DNA of 64,000 nucleotides, taken from the NCBI GenBank assembly GCA_041397625.1, contig JAWKWH010000002.1:310001-374000 (forward strand), written 5' to 3'. The stretch comes from JAWKWH01 sp041397625 (GTDB lineage Bacteria > Pseudomonadota > Alphaproteobacteria > Rhizobiales > Rhizobiaceae). The stretch's first letter is position 1, and every line of letters starts with the position of its first letter. Below the pieces are notes generated by a model. It saw nothing but the letters and a program-made list of their open reading frames with translations. It was not told the DNA's origin and did not search any database. The position numbers were made by a program, and so were the translations under genes. Of this stretch, positions 1-9,371 are shown piece by piece.

Positions 1-329
1 CCTCGATCCCCCATTCCTCGTCGACACCGTCGCGCCACTCCTGCGGCAAGCGGCTGTTCGAACTGGCCGACGTGGTGGTCGATACCGGCGTGCCCAAGGG
101 CGATGCGGGCGTCGAGATCGAGGGGTTGAAATACCGCGTCGGCGCGACCTCGACGTCGATCGCCATCGCCGTCGGCCAGGCGATCAACGCAGCGACCGCC
201 GAGATCATGATGGCGAACGGCCACGAACCCTTCGTGATGGTGAGCCCCAACACGACGGAGAAGGAAGACGCCAATCGGCAGAACGACCGCAACTATGCCG
301 AGCTGTGGCGCCGGCTGAAGATGCGCTGA
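1..329 (+). CDS. SIS-domain sugar isomerase-like protein, 3' end only
   Basis: Reads open from base 3 to the TGA at 327-329, giving the last 108 residues of a protein that starts before the window. The motif PSRHSCGKRLFELADVV and the later GDAGVEIEGL and TSTSIAIAV stretches resemble the C-terminal half of the UPF0309/SIS family, where a phosphosugar-binding fold handles sugar-phosphate isomerisation or binding. The aldehyde dehydrogenase gene begins 18 bases downstream on the same strand, so the two probably share an operon for a sugar or polyol. The substrate cannot be read from this fragment. Confidence 0.7.
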   Translation, partial: SIPHSSSTPSRHSCGKRLFELADVVVDTGVPKGDAGVEIEGLKYRVGATSTSIAIAVGQAINAATAEIMMANGHEPFVMVSPNTTEKEDANRQNDRNYAELWRRLKMR

Positions 330-347
330 TCGACGAGGACCAAGACG

Positions 348-1799
348 ATGGACCGCGGAATCTTCATCGATGGCGGCTGGCGGATGCCCGCCGGCCTCGA
401 ACGTTTCGACATCGCCAATCCGGCGACGGGCGAGCCGGTCGGCTCGACCCTGCTGGCTGACGAGACGACCGTCGATCGGGCGGTTGCGGCGGCCGAGAAG
501 GCCGCACCGGCGCTTGCCGCGCTTACCGGCGGCGAACGGGCGGCGATCCTGACGCGCGCCGCCGAACTGGTCGAAGCGCGCGTCGACGAGATGGCGATGC
601 TGCTGACCCGCGAACAGGGCAAACCGGTCTCCGACAACCGCAAGGAAATCCTCTTTGGCGCCAGGGTGCTGCGCTACTATGCCGGCGAGGCCGAACGCCT
701 CGGCGGAACGCTTCGCCCCGCTTCGGCGCCGGGGATCAAGAACGTCGTCTCCTACTATCCGGCCGGCGTTTCGGCGGCGATCGTGCCGTGGAACTATCCC
801 GTCGACCTCTACTGCTGGAAGGCGGGCCCGGCGCTCGCAGCCGGGTGCCCGCTGATCGTCAAGTCGCCGCCGGAAACGCCGCTCGCCATCGCCATGCTGG
901 TTGACTGCCTCAACGAGGCCGGCCTGCCGGCGGGCGGGCTTGCCGACCTGCCAGGCCATGGACCGGTCGCCGGCGCGGCGCTGGCGCGCCATCGTCGGGT
1001 GCGGGTGATCTCGGCCACCGCCTCCATTCCGGCCGGCCAGGACATCATGCGCAACGCCGCCGGCAACCTGAAGAAGGTGGTGCTCGAACTCGGCGGCAAC
1101 GCGCCGCTGATCGTCATGGCCGACGCGGACATGGAGGAAGCCGCGCGCGCCGCCCACCGCCGCGCCTTCTCCAACATGGGCCAGATCTGCATCACCGTGA
1201 ACCGCATCTTCGTCGAGCGCTCCGTGCATCGCGAATTCGCCGATCGGCTGGCGGCGCTGGCCGAGGAGACGGTGCTGGGCGACGGCACCGTACCGGGCAT
1301 CGAATACGGCCCCGTGCTCAACGAGAATGTGATCGAGCGTATCGAGGCGCACAAGAACGACGCGCTTGCCAAGGGAGGGCGGCTTGTCGCCGGCGGCACG
1401 CGCCCCAACGGCGCGACCTACGGCGCCGGCCATTTCTACCGGCCGACCGTCATCGACAATGCGCCGGCCGACAGCCTGCCGATGTCGAGCGAGACCTTCG
1501 GGCCGCTCGCCGCCATGGCCTCCTTCGATACGGTCGGCGAGCTGATCACGCTTGCCAACAGTCTCGAATACGGCCTTGCCGCGTATCTCTACGGCTCAGA
1601 CCTTGAGCGGCTGTGGGGTATCGCCGACCGGCTGGAATTCGGCGGCATCGGCATCAATGTCAACGATGTCAGCGAGTTGCAGGCGCCGTTCGGCGGCTGG
1701 AAGATGAGCGGCATCGGCCGCGAGCTCGGGCCGGAAGGGCTCGACGCCTATCTGGAAGCGAAACTCCTGAAAATGCGGGTGCGCGATCCGCTGTCGTGA
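348..1799 (+). CDS. NAD(P)-dependent aldehyde dehydrogenase
   Basis: A 483-residue protein of normal ALDH-superfamily length, oxidising an aldehyde to the acid with NAD(P)+. The general-base Glu lies in ELGG (about residue 247), the catalytic Cys in GQICIT (about 281), and the C-terminal APFGG motif is present. A GAGGA ribosome site lies 8 bases before the ATG. The nucleotide-binding loop usually written FTGS reads SATAS (about residues 222-226), so coenzyme binding may be atypical. It follows the SIS gene by 18 bases and ends before a strong terminator. The succinate-semialdehyde or NAD-aldehyde class is plausible but the substrate is unknown. Confidence 0.88.
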   Translation: MDRGIFIDGGWRMPAGLERFDIANPATGEPVGSTLLADETTVDRAVAAAEKAAPALAALTGGERAAILTRAAELVEARVDEMAMLLTREQGKPVSDNRKEILFGARVLRYYAGEAERLGGTLRPASAPGIKNVVSYYPAGVSAAIVPWNYPVDLYCWKAGPALAAGCPLIVKSPPETPLAIAMLVDCLNEAGLPAGGLADLPGHGPVAGAALARHRRVRVISATASIPAGQDIMRNAAGNLKKVVLELGGNAPLIVMADADMEEAARAAHRRAFSNMGQICITVNRIFVERSVHREFADRLAALAEETVLGDGTVPGIEYGPVLNENVIERIEAHKNDALAKGGRLVAGGTRPNGATYGAGHFYRPTVIDNAPADSLPMSSETFGPLAAMASFDTVGELITLANSLEYGLAAYLYGSDLERLWGIADRLEFGGIGINVNDVSELQAPFGGWKMSGIGRELGPEGLDAYLEAKLLKMRVRDPLS

Positions 1800-1830
1800 T
1801 CGCGCGTCTCTCTCCGCGAGGAAGACGTTA

Positions 1831-1862
1831 CCGGCGCCACGCCCGATGGCGCCGGGCTTTTC
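1831..1862 (+). terminator. Rho-independent terminator after the aldehyde dehydrogenase
   Basis: A perfect 8-bp GC stem (CCGGCGCC at 1831-1838, GGCGCCGG at 1848-1855) with a 9-base loop is followed by GCTTTTT. It starts 32 bases after the ALDH stop and lies about 80 bases before glgP, separating the two transcription units. Confidence 0.8.
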
Positions 1863-1944
1863 CACCGCGCGCAGATGCGATCTTGCGATGGCGTATGTGA
1901 TGACCTAGTCAGGCGCAACGACAATACCCGACAGTTGCTTCCCG

Positions 1945-4407
1945 ATGATCGATTCGTCCGCAAACCTGCCCTCCGCCGCGCCGCGCGTCAGCGACCCCGA
2001 TGCGCTTGCCACCGAAATCATCGAGCGTCTGACCTACGGCGCCGGCAAGGATCCGAAGGCGGCGACCCGCCATGACTGGCTCGCCGCCACGATCCTCGTC
2101 ATCCGCGACCACATCATCGATCACTGGATGGAATCGACCAGGCGCGTCTACCGGGAATCGGCCAAGCGCGTCTACTACCTGTCGCTGGAGTTCCTGATCG
2201 GGCGGCTCGTCGTCGACGCCGTCACCAACCTTGAGCTGCGCGAGGCGATGCGCCGCGCGCTTGCCTCGCTCGGCGTCGACTTCGACGCCGTCGCCGAACT
2301 GGAGCCGGACGCCGCGCTCGGCAATGGCGGGCTTGGCCGGCTTGCCGCCTGCTTCATGGAATCCATGGCGAGCGTCGGCATCCCGGCCTACGGTTACGGT
2401 ATCCGCTACCAGCACGGCCTGTTTCGCCAGGAAATCGCCGATGGCTGGCAGGTGGAATTGCCGGAAAACTGGCTCGAACACGGTAACCCCTGGGAATTCG
2501 AACGACGCGAATCCTCCTACGAGATCGGTTTCGGCGGCGCAGTCGAACAGGAGGCCGGCAAGGAGGGCGAGCCGGTTTTCCGCTGGAAGCCGGCCGAACG
2601 CGTCATCGCCACCGCCTACGACACGCCGATCGTCGGCTGGCGGGGAAAGCGGGTCAACACGCTCCGGCTATGGTCGGCCAATCCCATCGATCCGATCCGG
2701 TTGGAGAAGTTCAACGCCGGCGACCATCTGGGCGCGCTTGAGGATTCCAACAAGGCGGAAAGCCTGACCCGGGTGCTCTATCCCGCCGACAGCCACCTCG
2801 CTGGCCGCGAACTGCGCCTGAGGCAGGAGTATTTCTTTTCGTCGGCTTCCCTGCAGGACATATTGCGGCGCCATCTGCAGCAATACGACACGCTCGACAA
2901 TCTCGCCGACAAGGTCGCCATCCAGCTCAACGACACGCATCCGGCGATCGCCGTGGCTGAACTGCTGCGGCTCTTGATCGACCTGCACGGCTTTGCGCTG
3001 ACCGATGCATGGGACCTCTGCCGCAAGGTCTTCAGCTACACCAACCACACACTGCTGCCCGAAGCGCTGGAAAGCTGGTCGGTGCCGTTGTTCGAGCACA
3101 TGCTGCCGCGGCACATGCAGCTCATCTACGCCATAAACGCGCTGGAACTGAAAGCGGCCCGCGAGGCCGGCATCGACGACGCGGCCTTGTCGGAAGTGTC
3201 GATGATCCACGAGGATGGCGAGCGCCGGGTGCGCATGGGCACGCTTGCCTTCCTCGGCTCGCATTCGATCAACGGCGTGTCGGCGCTGCATACCAGCCTG
3301 ATGAAGCAGACGGTGTTTTCCAACCTGCACCGGCTCTACCCGGACCGCATCAACAACAAGACCAACGGGATCACGCCGCGACGCTGGCTGATGCAGTGCA
3401 ATCCCGGCCTCTACGGCCTGATCCGCGAGGCGATCGGCGACCGCTTCATGGACGATACCGAGCAGTTGAGCGGGCTTGCGGCGCTTGCCGGCGATGCCGG
3501 GTTCCGCGACCGTTTTGCCGCGGCCAAGCATGCCAACAAGCAGCGGCTTGCCGCGCTGGTGCGCGAGCGCATGGGCATCGATGTCGACCCGCAGGCGCTG
3601 TTCGACATCCAGATCAAGCGCATCCACGAATACAAGCGCCAGCTTCTCAATATCATCGAGGCCGTCGCGCTCTACGACCAGATCCGCTCGCATCCCGAAC
3701 GCGACTGGGTGCCGCGGGTGAAGTTCTTCGCCGGCAAGGCGGCGCCGAGCTATCACATGGCCAAGCACATCATCAAGCTGGCCAACGATGTCGGCCGGGT
3801 GATCAACAACGATCCGTCGGTCTCCGGCCTGCTCAAGGTTGTGTTCATTCCCAACTACAACGTATCGCTGGCCGAGGCGATGATCCCGGCGGCCGACCTG
3901 TCGGAGCAGATCTCGACCGCCGGCATGGAGGCGTCGGGCACCGGCAACATGAAACTGGCGTTAAACGGCGCCATCACCATCGGCACGCTCGACGGCGCCA
4001 ATGTCGAGATCCGCGATCATGTCGGCGCCGACAACATCTTCATTTTCGGCCTCGAAGCCGACGGCGTGGCGGAAAGACGGGCCTCCAACCGCGATCCGCG
4101 TGCAACAATCGAGGCGTCGCCCGAGCTGCGCCAAGCGCTGGACGCGATTGCCCACGGAACCTTCTCACCCGACGACCGCAACCGCTACCGCGATCTCGTC
4201 GCCGGGCTGGAAAGCCATGACTGGTTCATGGTGACCGACGATTTCGACGAATATTGTCGTGCGCAACGTGCGGTGGATGTTCTATGGTCCTCCAAGGAGG
4301 AATGGAATGCCAAGGCGATCCAAAATACCGCCCATGTCGGCTGGTTCTCGTCGGACCGCACCATCCGCCAATACGCGGCCGATATCTGGGACGTGCCGAC
4401 GGAATAG
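1945..4407 (+). CDS. glgP: Glycogen phosphorylase
   Basis: 820 residues, the usual length. Cytoplasmic phosphorolysis of alpha-1,4-glucan to glucose-1-phosphate. The pyridoxal-phosphate attachment motif EASGTGNMKLALNG is intact with the Schiff-base lysine at about residue 670. Other family marks are the glycine-rich LGNGGLGRLAACF and the TNGITPRRW segments. First gene of the glycogen operon: glgB starts 33 bases downstream and the ALDH terminator lies upstream. No strong Shine-Dalgarno precedes the ATG (TTGCTTCCCG), and no better in-frame start was seen. Confidence 0.97.
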   Translation: MIDSSANLPSAAPRVSDPDALATEIIERLTYGAGKDPKAATRHDWLAATILVIRDHIIDHWMESTRRVYRESAKRVYYLSLEFLIGRLVVDAVTNLELREAMRRALASLGVDFDAVAELEPDAALGNGGLGRLAACFMESMASVGIPAYGYGIRYQHGLFRQEIADGWQVELPENWLEHGNPWEFERRESSYEIGFGGAVEQEAGKEGEPVFRWKPAERVIATAYDTPIVGWRGKRVNTLRLWSANPIDPIRLEKFNAGDHLGALEDSNKAESLTRVLYPADSHLAGRELRLRQEYFFSSASLQDILRRHLQQYDTLDNLADKVAIQLNDTHPAIAVAELLRLLIDLHGFALTDAWDLCRKVFSYTNHTLLPEALESWSVPLFEHMLPRHMQLIYAINALELKAAREAGIDDAALSEVSMIHEDGERRVRMGTLAFLGSHSINGVSALHTSLMKQTVFSNLHRLYPDRINNKTNGITPRRWLMQCNPGLYGLIREAIGDRFMDDTEQLSGLAALAGDAGFRDRFAAAKHANKQRLAALVRERMGIDVDPQALFDIQIKRIHEYKRQLLNIIEAVALYDQIRSHPERDWVPRVKFFAGKAAPSYHMAKHIIKLANDVGRVINNDPSVSGLLKVVFIPNYNVSLAEAMIPAADLSEQISTAGMEASGTGNMKLALNGAITIGTLDGANVEIRDHVGADNIFIFGLEADGVAERRASNRDPRATIEASPELRQALDAIAHGTFSPDDRNRYRDLVAGLESHDWFMVTDDFDEYCRAQRAVDVLWSSKEEWNAKAIQNTAHVGWFSSDRTIRQYAADIWDVPTE

Positions 4408-4440
4408 GCTGCGCGGAAGCCGCGACCGGGAGAGCGACCG

Positions 4441-6624
4441 GTGAAGCGGCGGGCGAATGCCGGCGACACCCACGGCGTTTCGCGGCAGGCGATCGAGGCG
4501 ATCGTCAGAGGCAATCACGACGACCCCTATTGCGTGCTCGGCGTCCATCGCGATGGCAAGGGTTTTGTGGCCCGCTGTTTCATTCCGGGCGCCGAAACCG
4601 CCACCGCGCTGACGCTCTCCGGCCGCGAGACCGGTGTCCTCGAACGCATTCACGAAGCCGGTGTTTTCGCCGGCCGCCTGCGGATCAGGAAGCGCCAGCC
4701 GCTCAGATATGCCGCAACCCGAGGCGAGGCGCGCTGGCGGACAGGCGATCCCTACTCGTTCGGTCCGGTCCTCGGCCCGATGGACGACTACTACAGCGCC
4801 GAGGGCTCGCATCTGAGGCTGTTCGACCGCATGGGCGCCCATCTGACACGCCACGAGGGCGCCGATGGCGTCAGTTTCGCCGTCTGGGCGCCGAATGCGA
4901 GACGGGTATCGGTGGTCGGCGCCTTCAACAACTGGGACGGCCGGCTGAACGTCATGCGCTTTCGGCCCACGTCCGGAATCTGGGAGACGTTCATCCCCGA
5001 TCTTGGCGACGGCGATCCCTACAAGTTCGAGATCGTCACCGCAGACGGCGTGACCCAGCCGCTGAAGGCCGACCCCTTCGCCTTCCGCAGCGAATTGCGG
5101 CCGGCCAATGCATCGGTCATCGCCCGGCCGATCGACCACAACTGGGGAGACGGTGCGCATCGCATGCACTGGAGCGCCGTCGATCCCCGTCGGCAGCCGA
5201 TTTCGATCTACGAGGTCCATGCCGGCTCCTGGCGGCGCGATGCGGCGGGCGGATTCCTGTCCTGGGACGAACTGGCCGACAGCCTGGTCCCCTACTGTGT
5301 CGAGATGGGTTTTACCCATATCGAGTTCCTGCCGATCAGCGAACACCCCTTCGATCCGTCATGGGGCTACCAGACGACCGGGCTTTATGCGCCGTCGGCG
5401 CGCTTCGGCGAGCCGAAGGGATTCGCTCGCTTCGTCGACGGCGCCCACCGCGCCGGGCTCGGCGTACTGCTCGACTGGGTGCCGGCGCATTTCCCGACCG
5501 ACGCCTACGGGCTCGCCCGCTTCGACGGCACGGCGCTCTACGAGCACGCCGATCCGCGCAAGGGCTTCCATCCGGACTGGAACACGGCGATCTACAATTT
5601 CGGCCGCACCGAGGTGAAAGCCTTCCTGGTCAACAATGCGCTCTACTGGGCGGAGAAATTCCATGTCGACGGCTTCCGCGTCGATGCGGTCGCCTCGATG
5701 CTCTATCTCGACTATTCGCGCAAGCAGGGCGAATGGATACCCAATGAAAGCGGCGGACGCGAGAACCTGGAAGCGATCGACTTCCTGCAGGCGATGAACC
5801 GGACGGTTTACGGCACACACCCGGCAATCATGACGATCGCGGAGGAATCGACATCCTGGCCCAAGGTGTCGCGGCCGGTCGACGAAGGCGGGCTCGGCTT
5901 CGGCTTCAAGTGGAACATGGGCTTCATGCACGACACGCTCGCCTATCTGGCGCGTGAGCCGGTGCACCGCAAGTATCACCACAACGCGCTGACCTTCGGC
6001 CTGCTTTACGCGTTTTCGGAAAATTTTGTCCTGCCGCTCAGCCATGACGAGGTGGTGCACGGCAAGGGTTCGCTGCTGAACAAGATGGCCGGCGACGACT
6101 GGCAGAAGTTCGCCAATCTGCGCGCCTACTACGCCTTCATGTGGGGCTATCCCGGCAAGAAGCTTCTGTTCATGGGCCAGGAATTTGCCCAGCGCGCGGA
6201 ATGGTCCGAAGCCCGGGAACTCCACTGGCAACATCTCGACCACGAACCACACAAGGGCGTGCAGCGGCTGGTGGGCGATCTCAACCGGCTCTATCGCGAA
6301 AAGCCGGCGCTGCATGCGCGCGACTGCGAGACGGAGGGGTTCGAATGGCTGATCGCCGACGACCGCGACAACTCGGTCTATGCCTGGCAGCGCAAGGCGC
6401 CGAATGCGAGCCCGGTGGTCGTCGTCTCCAATTTCACGCCGGTGGTTCGCCAGGCCTACCGGGTGCCGATGCCGTCGGACGGACGCTGGAAGGAGATCCT
6501 CAACAGCGACGCGGCGACCTATGGCGGCACCGGCGCCGGAAATGGCGGCGCGGTGGTCGCGGCCGACGGTCAGGCGACAATGACGCTACCACCGCTTGCA
6601 ACGCTCATGTTCGAGCGTGCATGA
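4441..6624 (+). CDS. glgB: 1,4-alpha-glucan branching enzyme
   Basis: 727 residues, GH13 branching enzyme that introduces alpha-1,6 branches into glycogen. The N-terminal carbohydrate-binding region is followed by a TIM barrel with the nucleophile Asp in GFRVDAV (about residue 415), the acid/base Glu in AEEST (about 468) and the transition-state Asp in PLSHDEVVHGKGSLL. The start is GTG, chosen because GGGAGAG sits 7 bases upstream. Lies between glgP and glgC in the glycogen operon. Confidence 0.97.
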   Translation: MKRRANAGDTHGVSRQAIEAIVRGNHDDPYCVLGVHRDGKGFVARCFIPGAETATALTLSGRETGVLERIHEAGVFAGRLRIRKRQPLRYAATRGEARWRTGDPYSFGPVLGPMDDYYSAEGSHLRLFDRMGAHLTRHEGADGVSFAVWAPNARRVSVVGAFNNWDGRLNVMRFRPTSGIWETFIPDLGDGDPYKFEIVTADGVTQPLKADPFAFRSELRPANASVIARPIDHNWGDGAHRMHWSAVDPRRQPISIYEVHAGSWRRDAAGGFLSWDELADSLVPYCVEMGFTHIEFLPISEHPFDPSWGYQTTGLYAPSARFGEPKGFARFVDGAHRAGLGVLLDWVPAHFPTDAYGLARFDGTALYEHADPRKGFHPDWNTAIYNFGRTEVKAFLVNNALYWAEKFHVDGFRVDAVASMLYLDYSRKQGEWIPNESGGRENLEAIDFLQAMNRTVYGTHPAIMTIAEESTSWPKVSRPVDEGGLGFGFKWNMGFMHDTLAYLAREPVHRKYHHNALTFGLLYAFSENFVLPLSHDEVVHGKGSLLNKMAGDDWQKFANLRAYYAFMWGYPGKKLLFMGQEFAQRAEWSEARELHWQHLDHEPHKGVQRLVGDLNRLYREKPALHARDCETEGFEWLIADDRDNSVYAWQRKAPNASPVVVVSNFTPVVRQAYRVPMPSDGRWKEILNSDAATYGGTGAGNGGAVVAADGQATMTLPPLATLMFERA

Positions 6625-6648
6625 TCACCCATGGAGGAGACGACCACC

Positions 6649-7920
6649 ATGGCAATTGAAAGAGAATCACCGCTTGCCCGTAACGCGATGGCCTATGTGC
6701 TCGCCGGCGGTCGTGGCAGCCGGCTGCACCAGTTGACCGACCGTCGCGCCAAGCCGGCGGTCTATTTCGGTGGCAAGACCCGCATCATCGACTTCGCCCT
6801 ATCGAACGCGATCAACTCCGGCATTCGCCGCATCGGGGTTGCCACCCAGTACAAGGCCCATTCGCTGATCCGCCACCTGCAACGCGGCTGGAACTTCCTC
6901 CGGCCCGAGCGAAACGAGAGCTTCGACATCCTGCCGGCGAGCCAGCGCGTGTCGGAAAGCCAGTGGTACGAGGGCACGGCGGACGCGGTTTTCCAGAACA
7001 TCGACATCATCCGCGACTATGGCGTCGACTACATGGTCGTGCTCGCCGGCGACCACATCTACAAGATGGACTACGAGCGGATGCTGCGCCAGCATGAAGC
7101 CGCCGGTGCCGACGTCACCGTCGGTTGCCTCGAAGTGCCGCGCGTTGAGGCCTCCGGTTTCGGCGTCATGCATGTCGACGAGAACAGCAATATCGTCGAT
7201 TTCGTCGAAAAACCGGCTGATCCGCCCGCCATACCGGGCAATCCCGATATGGCGCTGGCCTCGATGGGTATCTACGTCTTCAATACCCAGTTTCTCATCG
7301 ACGAATTGCGCCACGACGCCGAGGACAAGAATTCGTCGCGCGATTTCGGCAAGGACATCATTCCGAAAATCGTCAAGAACGGCAAGGCGGTGGCGCATCG
7401 CTTCGCCGATTCCTGCGTACGCGCCAGCAGCGAAAACGAAGCCTACTGGCGCGATGTCGGCACCATCGACGCCTATTGGCAGGCCAATATCGACCTGACG
7501 GAGGTACTGCCCGAACTCGACCTGTTCGACCGCTCATGGCCGATCTGGACCTATGCGGAGATCAGGCCGCCGGCAAAGTTCGTCCACAATGAGGAAGGCC
7601 GGGTCGGATCGGCGATCTCGTCGCTGGTTTCCGGCGACTGCATCATCTCCGGCGCGACCGTCAACCGCAGCCTGTTGTTCACCGGCGTGCTGGCGCGCTC
7701 GTGGTCGTCGCTCGACCAGTCGGTGGTGTTGCCCGAATGCGTTATCGGCCGCAGCGCGCGCCTGACCAAAGCCGTGCTCGATCGGGGCGTGAAGATACCG
7801 GCGGGGCTGGTGATCGGCGAGGACGCCAAACTCGACGCCGAGCGCTTCCACCGCACCGAGAACGGCGTTTGCCTCGTTACCCAGGCCATGCTCGACAAGG
7901 CGGGGCTTGTCTACGAATGA
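6649..7920 (+). CDS. glgC: Glucose-1-phosphate adenylyltransferase
   Basis: Makes ADP-glucose from ATP and glucose-1-phosphate, the committed step of bacterial glycogen synthesis. The N-terminal nucleotidyltransferase signature LAGGRGSRL, the substrate loop and a C-terminal left-handed beta-helix region are visible. The longer reading frame begins with an ATG at 6631, but that ATG forms part of the GGAGGAG ribosome site of the ATG at 6649, so the 423-residue form is preferred and matches rhizobial GlgC length. The stop codon overlaps the glgA start (ATGA). Allosteric control by fructose-6-phosphate or pyruvate is expected from the family and not visible here. Confidence 0.96.
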   Translation: MAIERESPLARNAMAYVLAGGRGSRLHQLTDRRAKPAVYFGGKTRIIDFALSNAINSGIRRIGVATQYKAHSLIRHLQRGWNFLRPERNESFDILPASQRVSESQWYEGTADAVFQNIDIIRDYGVDYMVVLAGDHIYKMDYERMLRQHEAAGADVTVGCLEVPRVEASGFGVMHVDENSNIVDFVEKPADPPAIPGNPDMALASMGIYVFNTQFLIDELRHDAEDKNSSRDFGKDIIPKIVKNGKAVAHRFADSCVRASSENEAYWRDVGTIDAYWQANIDLTEVLPELDLFDRSWPIWTYAEIRPPAKFVHNEEGRVGSAISSLVSGDCIISGATVNRSLLFTGVLARSWSSLDQSVVLPECVIGRSARLTKAVLDRGVKIPAGLVIGEDAKLDAERFHRTENGVCLVTQAMLDKAGLVYE

Positions 7921-9371
7921 AAGTGCTGTCGGTCGCTTCCGAGCTCTATCCGCTGATCAAGACGGGTGGGCTGGCGGATGTCGCCGGCGCTCTGCCGCTG
8001 GCGCTGAAGCCGCTCGGCGTGTCCGTCACCAGCATGTTGCCCGGCTATCCCGCGGTGATGGCCGCGCTGAAGCGGACGACGAAGAAGAAGGTTCTGCCGT
8101 TCAGGAGCCTGATGGGCGCCAAGGCCGAGCTTCTTGCCGTGCGATACAGGGGGCTCGATCTGCTGATCCTCGACGCTCCGCAGTTCTTCGACCGCGACGG
8201 CGGACCCTATGGCGACACCGCCGGCGGCGAACATGACGACAACTGGCGGCGCTTTGCCGCCTTTTCGCGCGCCGCCGCCGACGTCGCGCTGGGCGCCGTC
8301 GAAGGCTATCGGCCGGACGTCGTGCACGCGCATGACTGGCAGGCGGCGATGGTGCCGGCCTATCTGCGCTACAGCGGCGCGGCCGCCCCGCCCTCGGTCG
8401 CCACCGTGCACAACCTCGCCTTCCAGGGCCAGTTCCCGTCGACGATCTTTCCCGAACTCGGCCTGCCACCCGCCGCCCATTCGGTCGACGGTATCGAATA
8501 TTACGGTGGCATCGGCTTTCTGAAAGCCGGTCTGCAGGCGGCAAGCGCGATCACCACCGTCAGCCCGACCTATGCGCAGGAGATCAGGACGCCGGAATTC
8601 GGCATGGGCCTCGACGGATTGATCAATTCGCGCGCCGACGTGCTGCACGGTATCCTCAACGGCATCGACACGGACGAGTGGAACCCCGCAACCGACCCGA
8701 ACCTCCTCAGCGGCTATTCATCGAGGAGCATCGGCAGGCGCGCAATCAACCGCGGCGCGATCGAGGAGCGGTTCGGGCTCGAAGCCGATGCCTCGCCGCT
8801 GTTCTGCGTCGTCTCCCGGCTGACCTGGCAGAAGGGCATGGACATCCTCGCCAACAGCATTGACCGGATCGTCGCCATGGGAGGGCGGCTGGCCGTTCTC
8901 GGCTCCGGCGACAAGGCGCTCGAGGGCGCGATCCTTGCCGCCGCGGCGCGCAATCAAGGACGCGTCGGAATCGTCACCGGCTATGACGAGGCGCTGTCGC
9001 ATGGGCTTCAGGGCGGCGCAGACGCGATCCTGGTGCCGTCGCGTTTCGAGCCGTGCGGGCTCACCCAGTTCTACGGACTGCGCTACGGCTGCGTGCCGGT
9101 GGTGGCGCGCACCGGCGGGCTCGCCGATACGGTCATCGACGCCAACGCGGCGGCGCTGAATGCCGGCGTGGCAACCGGCTTCCAGTTCTCGCCGCTCGCA
9201 CGCGAGACGCTGCTGCATGCCGTCGGCCGCGCGATCAGACTGCACGGCAACCGGCGTACGTGGAGGCGTGTACAGCGCAACGGCATGAAAGCCGACGTGT
9301 CCTGGCAGGCCAGCGCCGCCCGCTACGCCGACCTGTTCAAATCCCTTTCCGGCGGGAGCCCGACGACATGA
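7917..9371 (+). CDS. glgA: Glycogen synthase (ADP-glucose)
   Basis: 484 residues, GT5 glycogen synthase extending alpha-1,4 chains from ADP-glucose. The N-terminal KTGGLADV motif has the ADP-glucose-binding Lys15, and the C-terminal domain contains the EPCGL box and RTGGLADTV. The open frame runs upstream to 7701, but that part overlaps glgC. The ATG at 7917 begins the canonical sequence MKVLSVASELYP and overlaps the glgC stop as ATGA, indicating translational coupling. Its own stop overlaps pgm in the same way. Confidence 0.96.
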   Translation: MKVLSVASELYPLIKTGGLADVAGALPLALKPLGVSVTSMLPGYPAVMAALKRTTKKKVLPFRSLMGAKAELLAVRYRGLDLLILDAPQFFDRDGGPYGDTAGGEHDDNWRRFAAFSRAAADVALGAVEGYRPDVVHAHDWQAAMVPAYLRYSGAAAPPSVATVHNLAFQGQFPSTIFPELGLPPAAHSVDGIEYYGGIGFLKAGLQAASAITTVSPTYAQEIRTPEFGMGLDGLINSRADVLHGILNGIDTDEWNPATDPNLLSGYSSRSIGRRAINRGAIEERFGLEADASPLFCVVSRLTWQKGMDILANSIDRIVAMGGRLAVLGSGDKALEGAILAAAARNQGRVGIVTGYDEALSHGLQGGADAILVPSRFEPCGLTQFYGLRYGCVPVVARTGGLADTVIDANAAALNAGVATGFQFSPLARETLLHAVGRAIRLHGNRRTWRRVQRNGMKADVSWQASAARYADLFKSLSGGSPTT

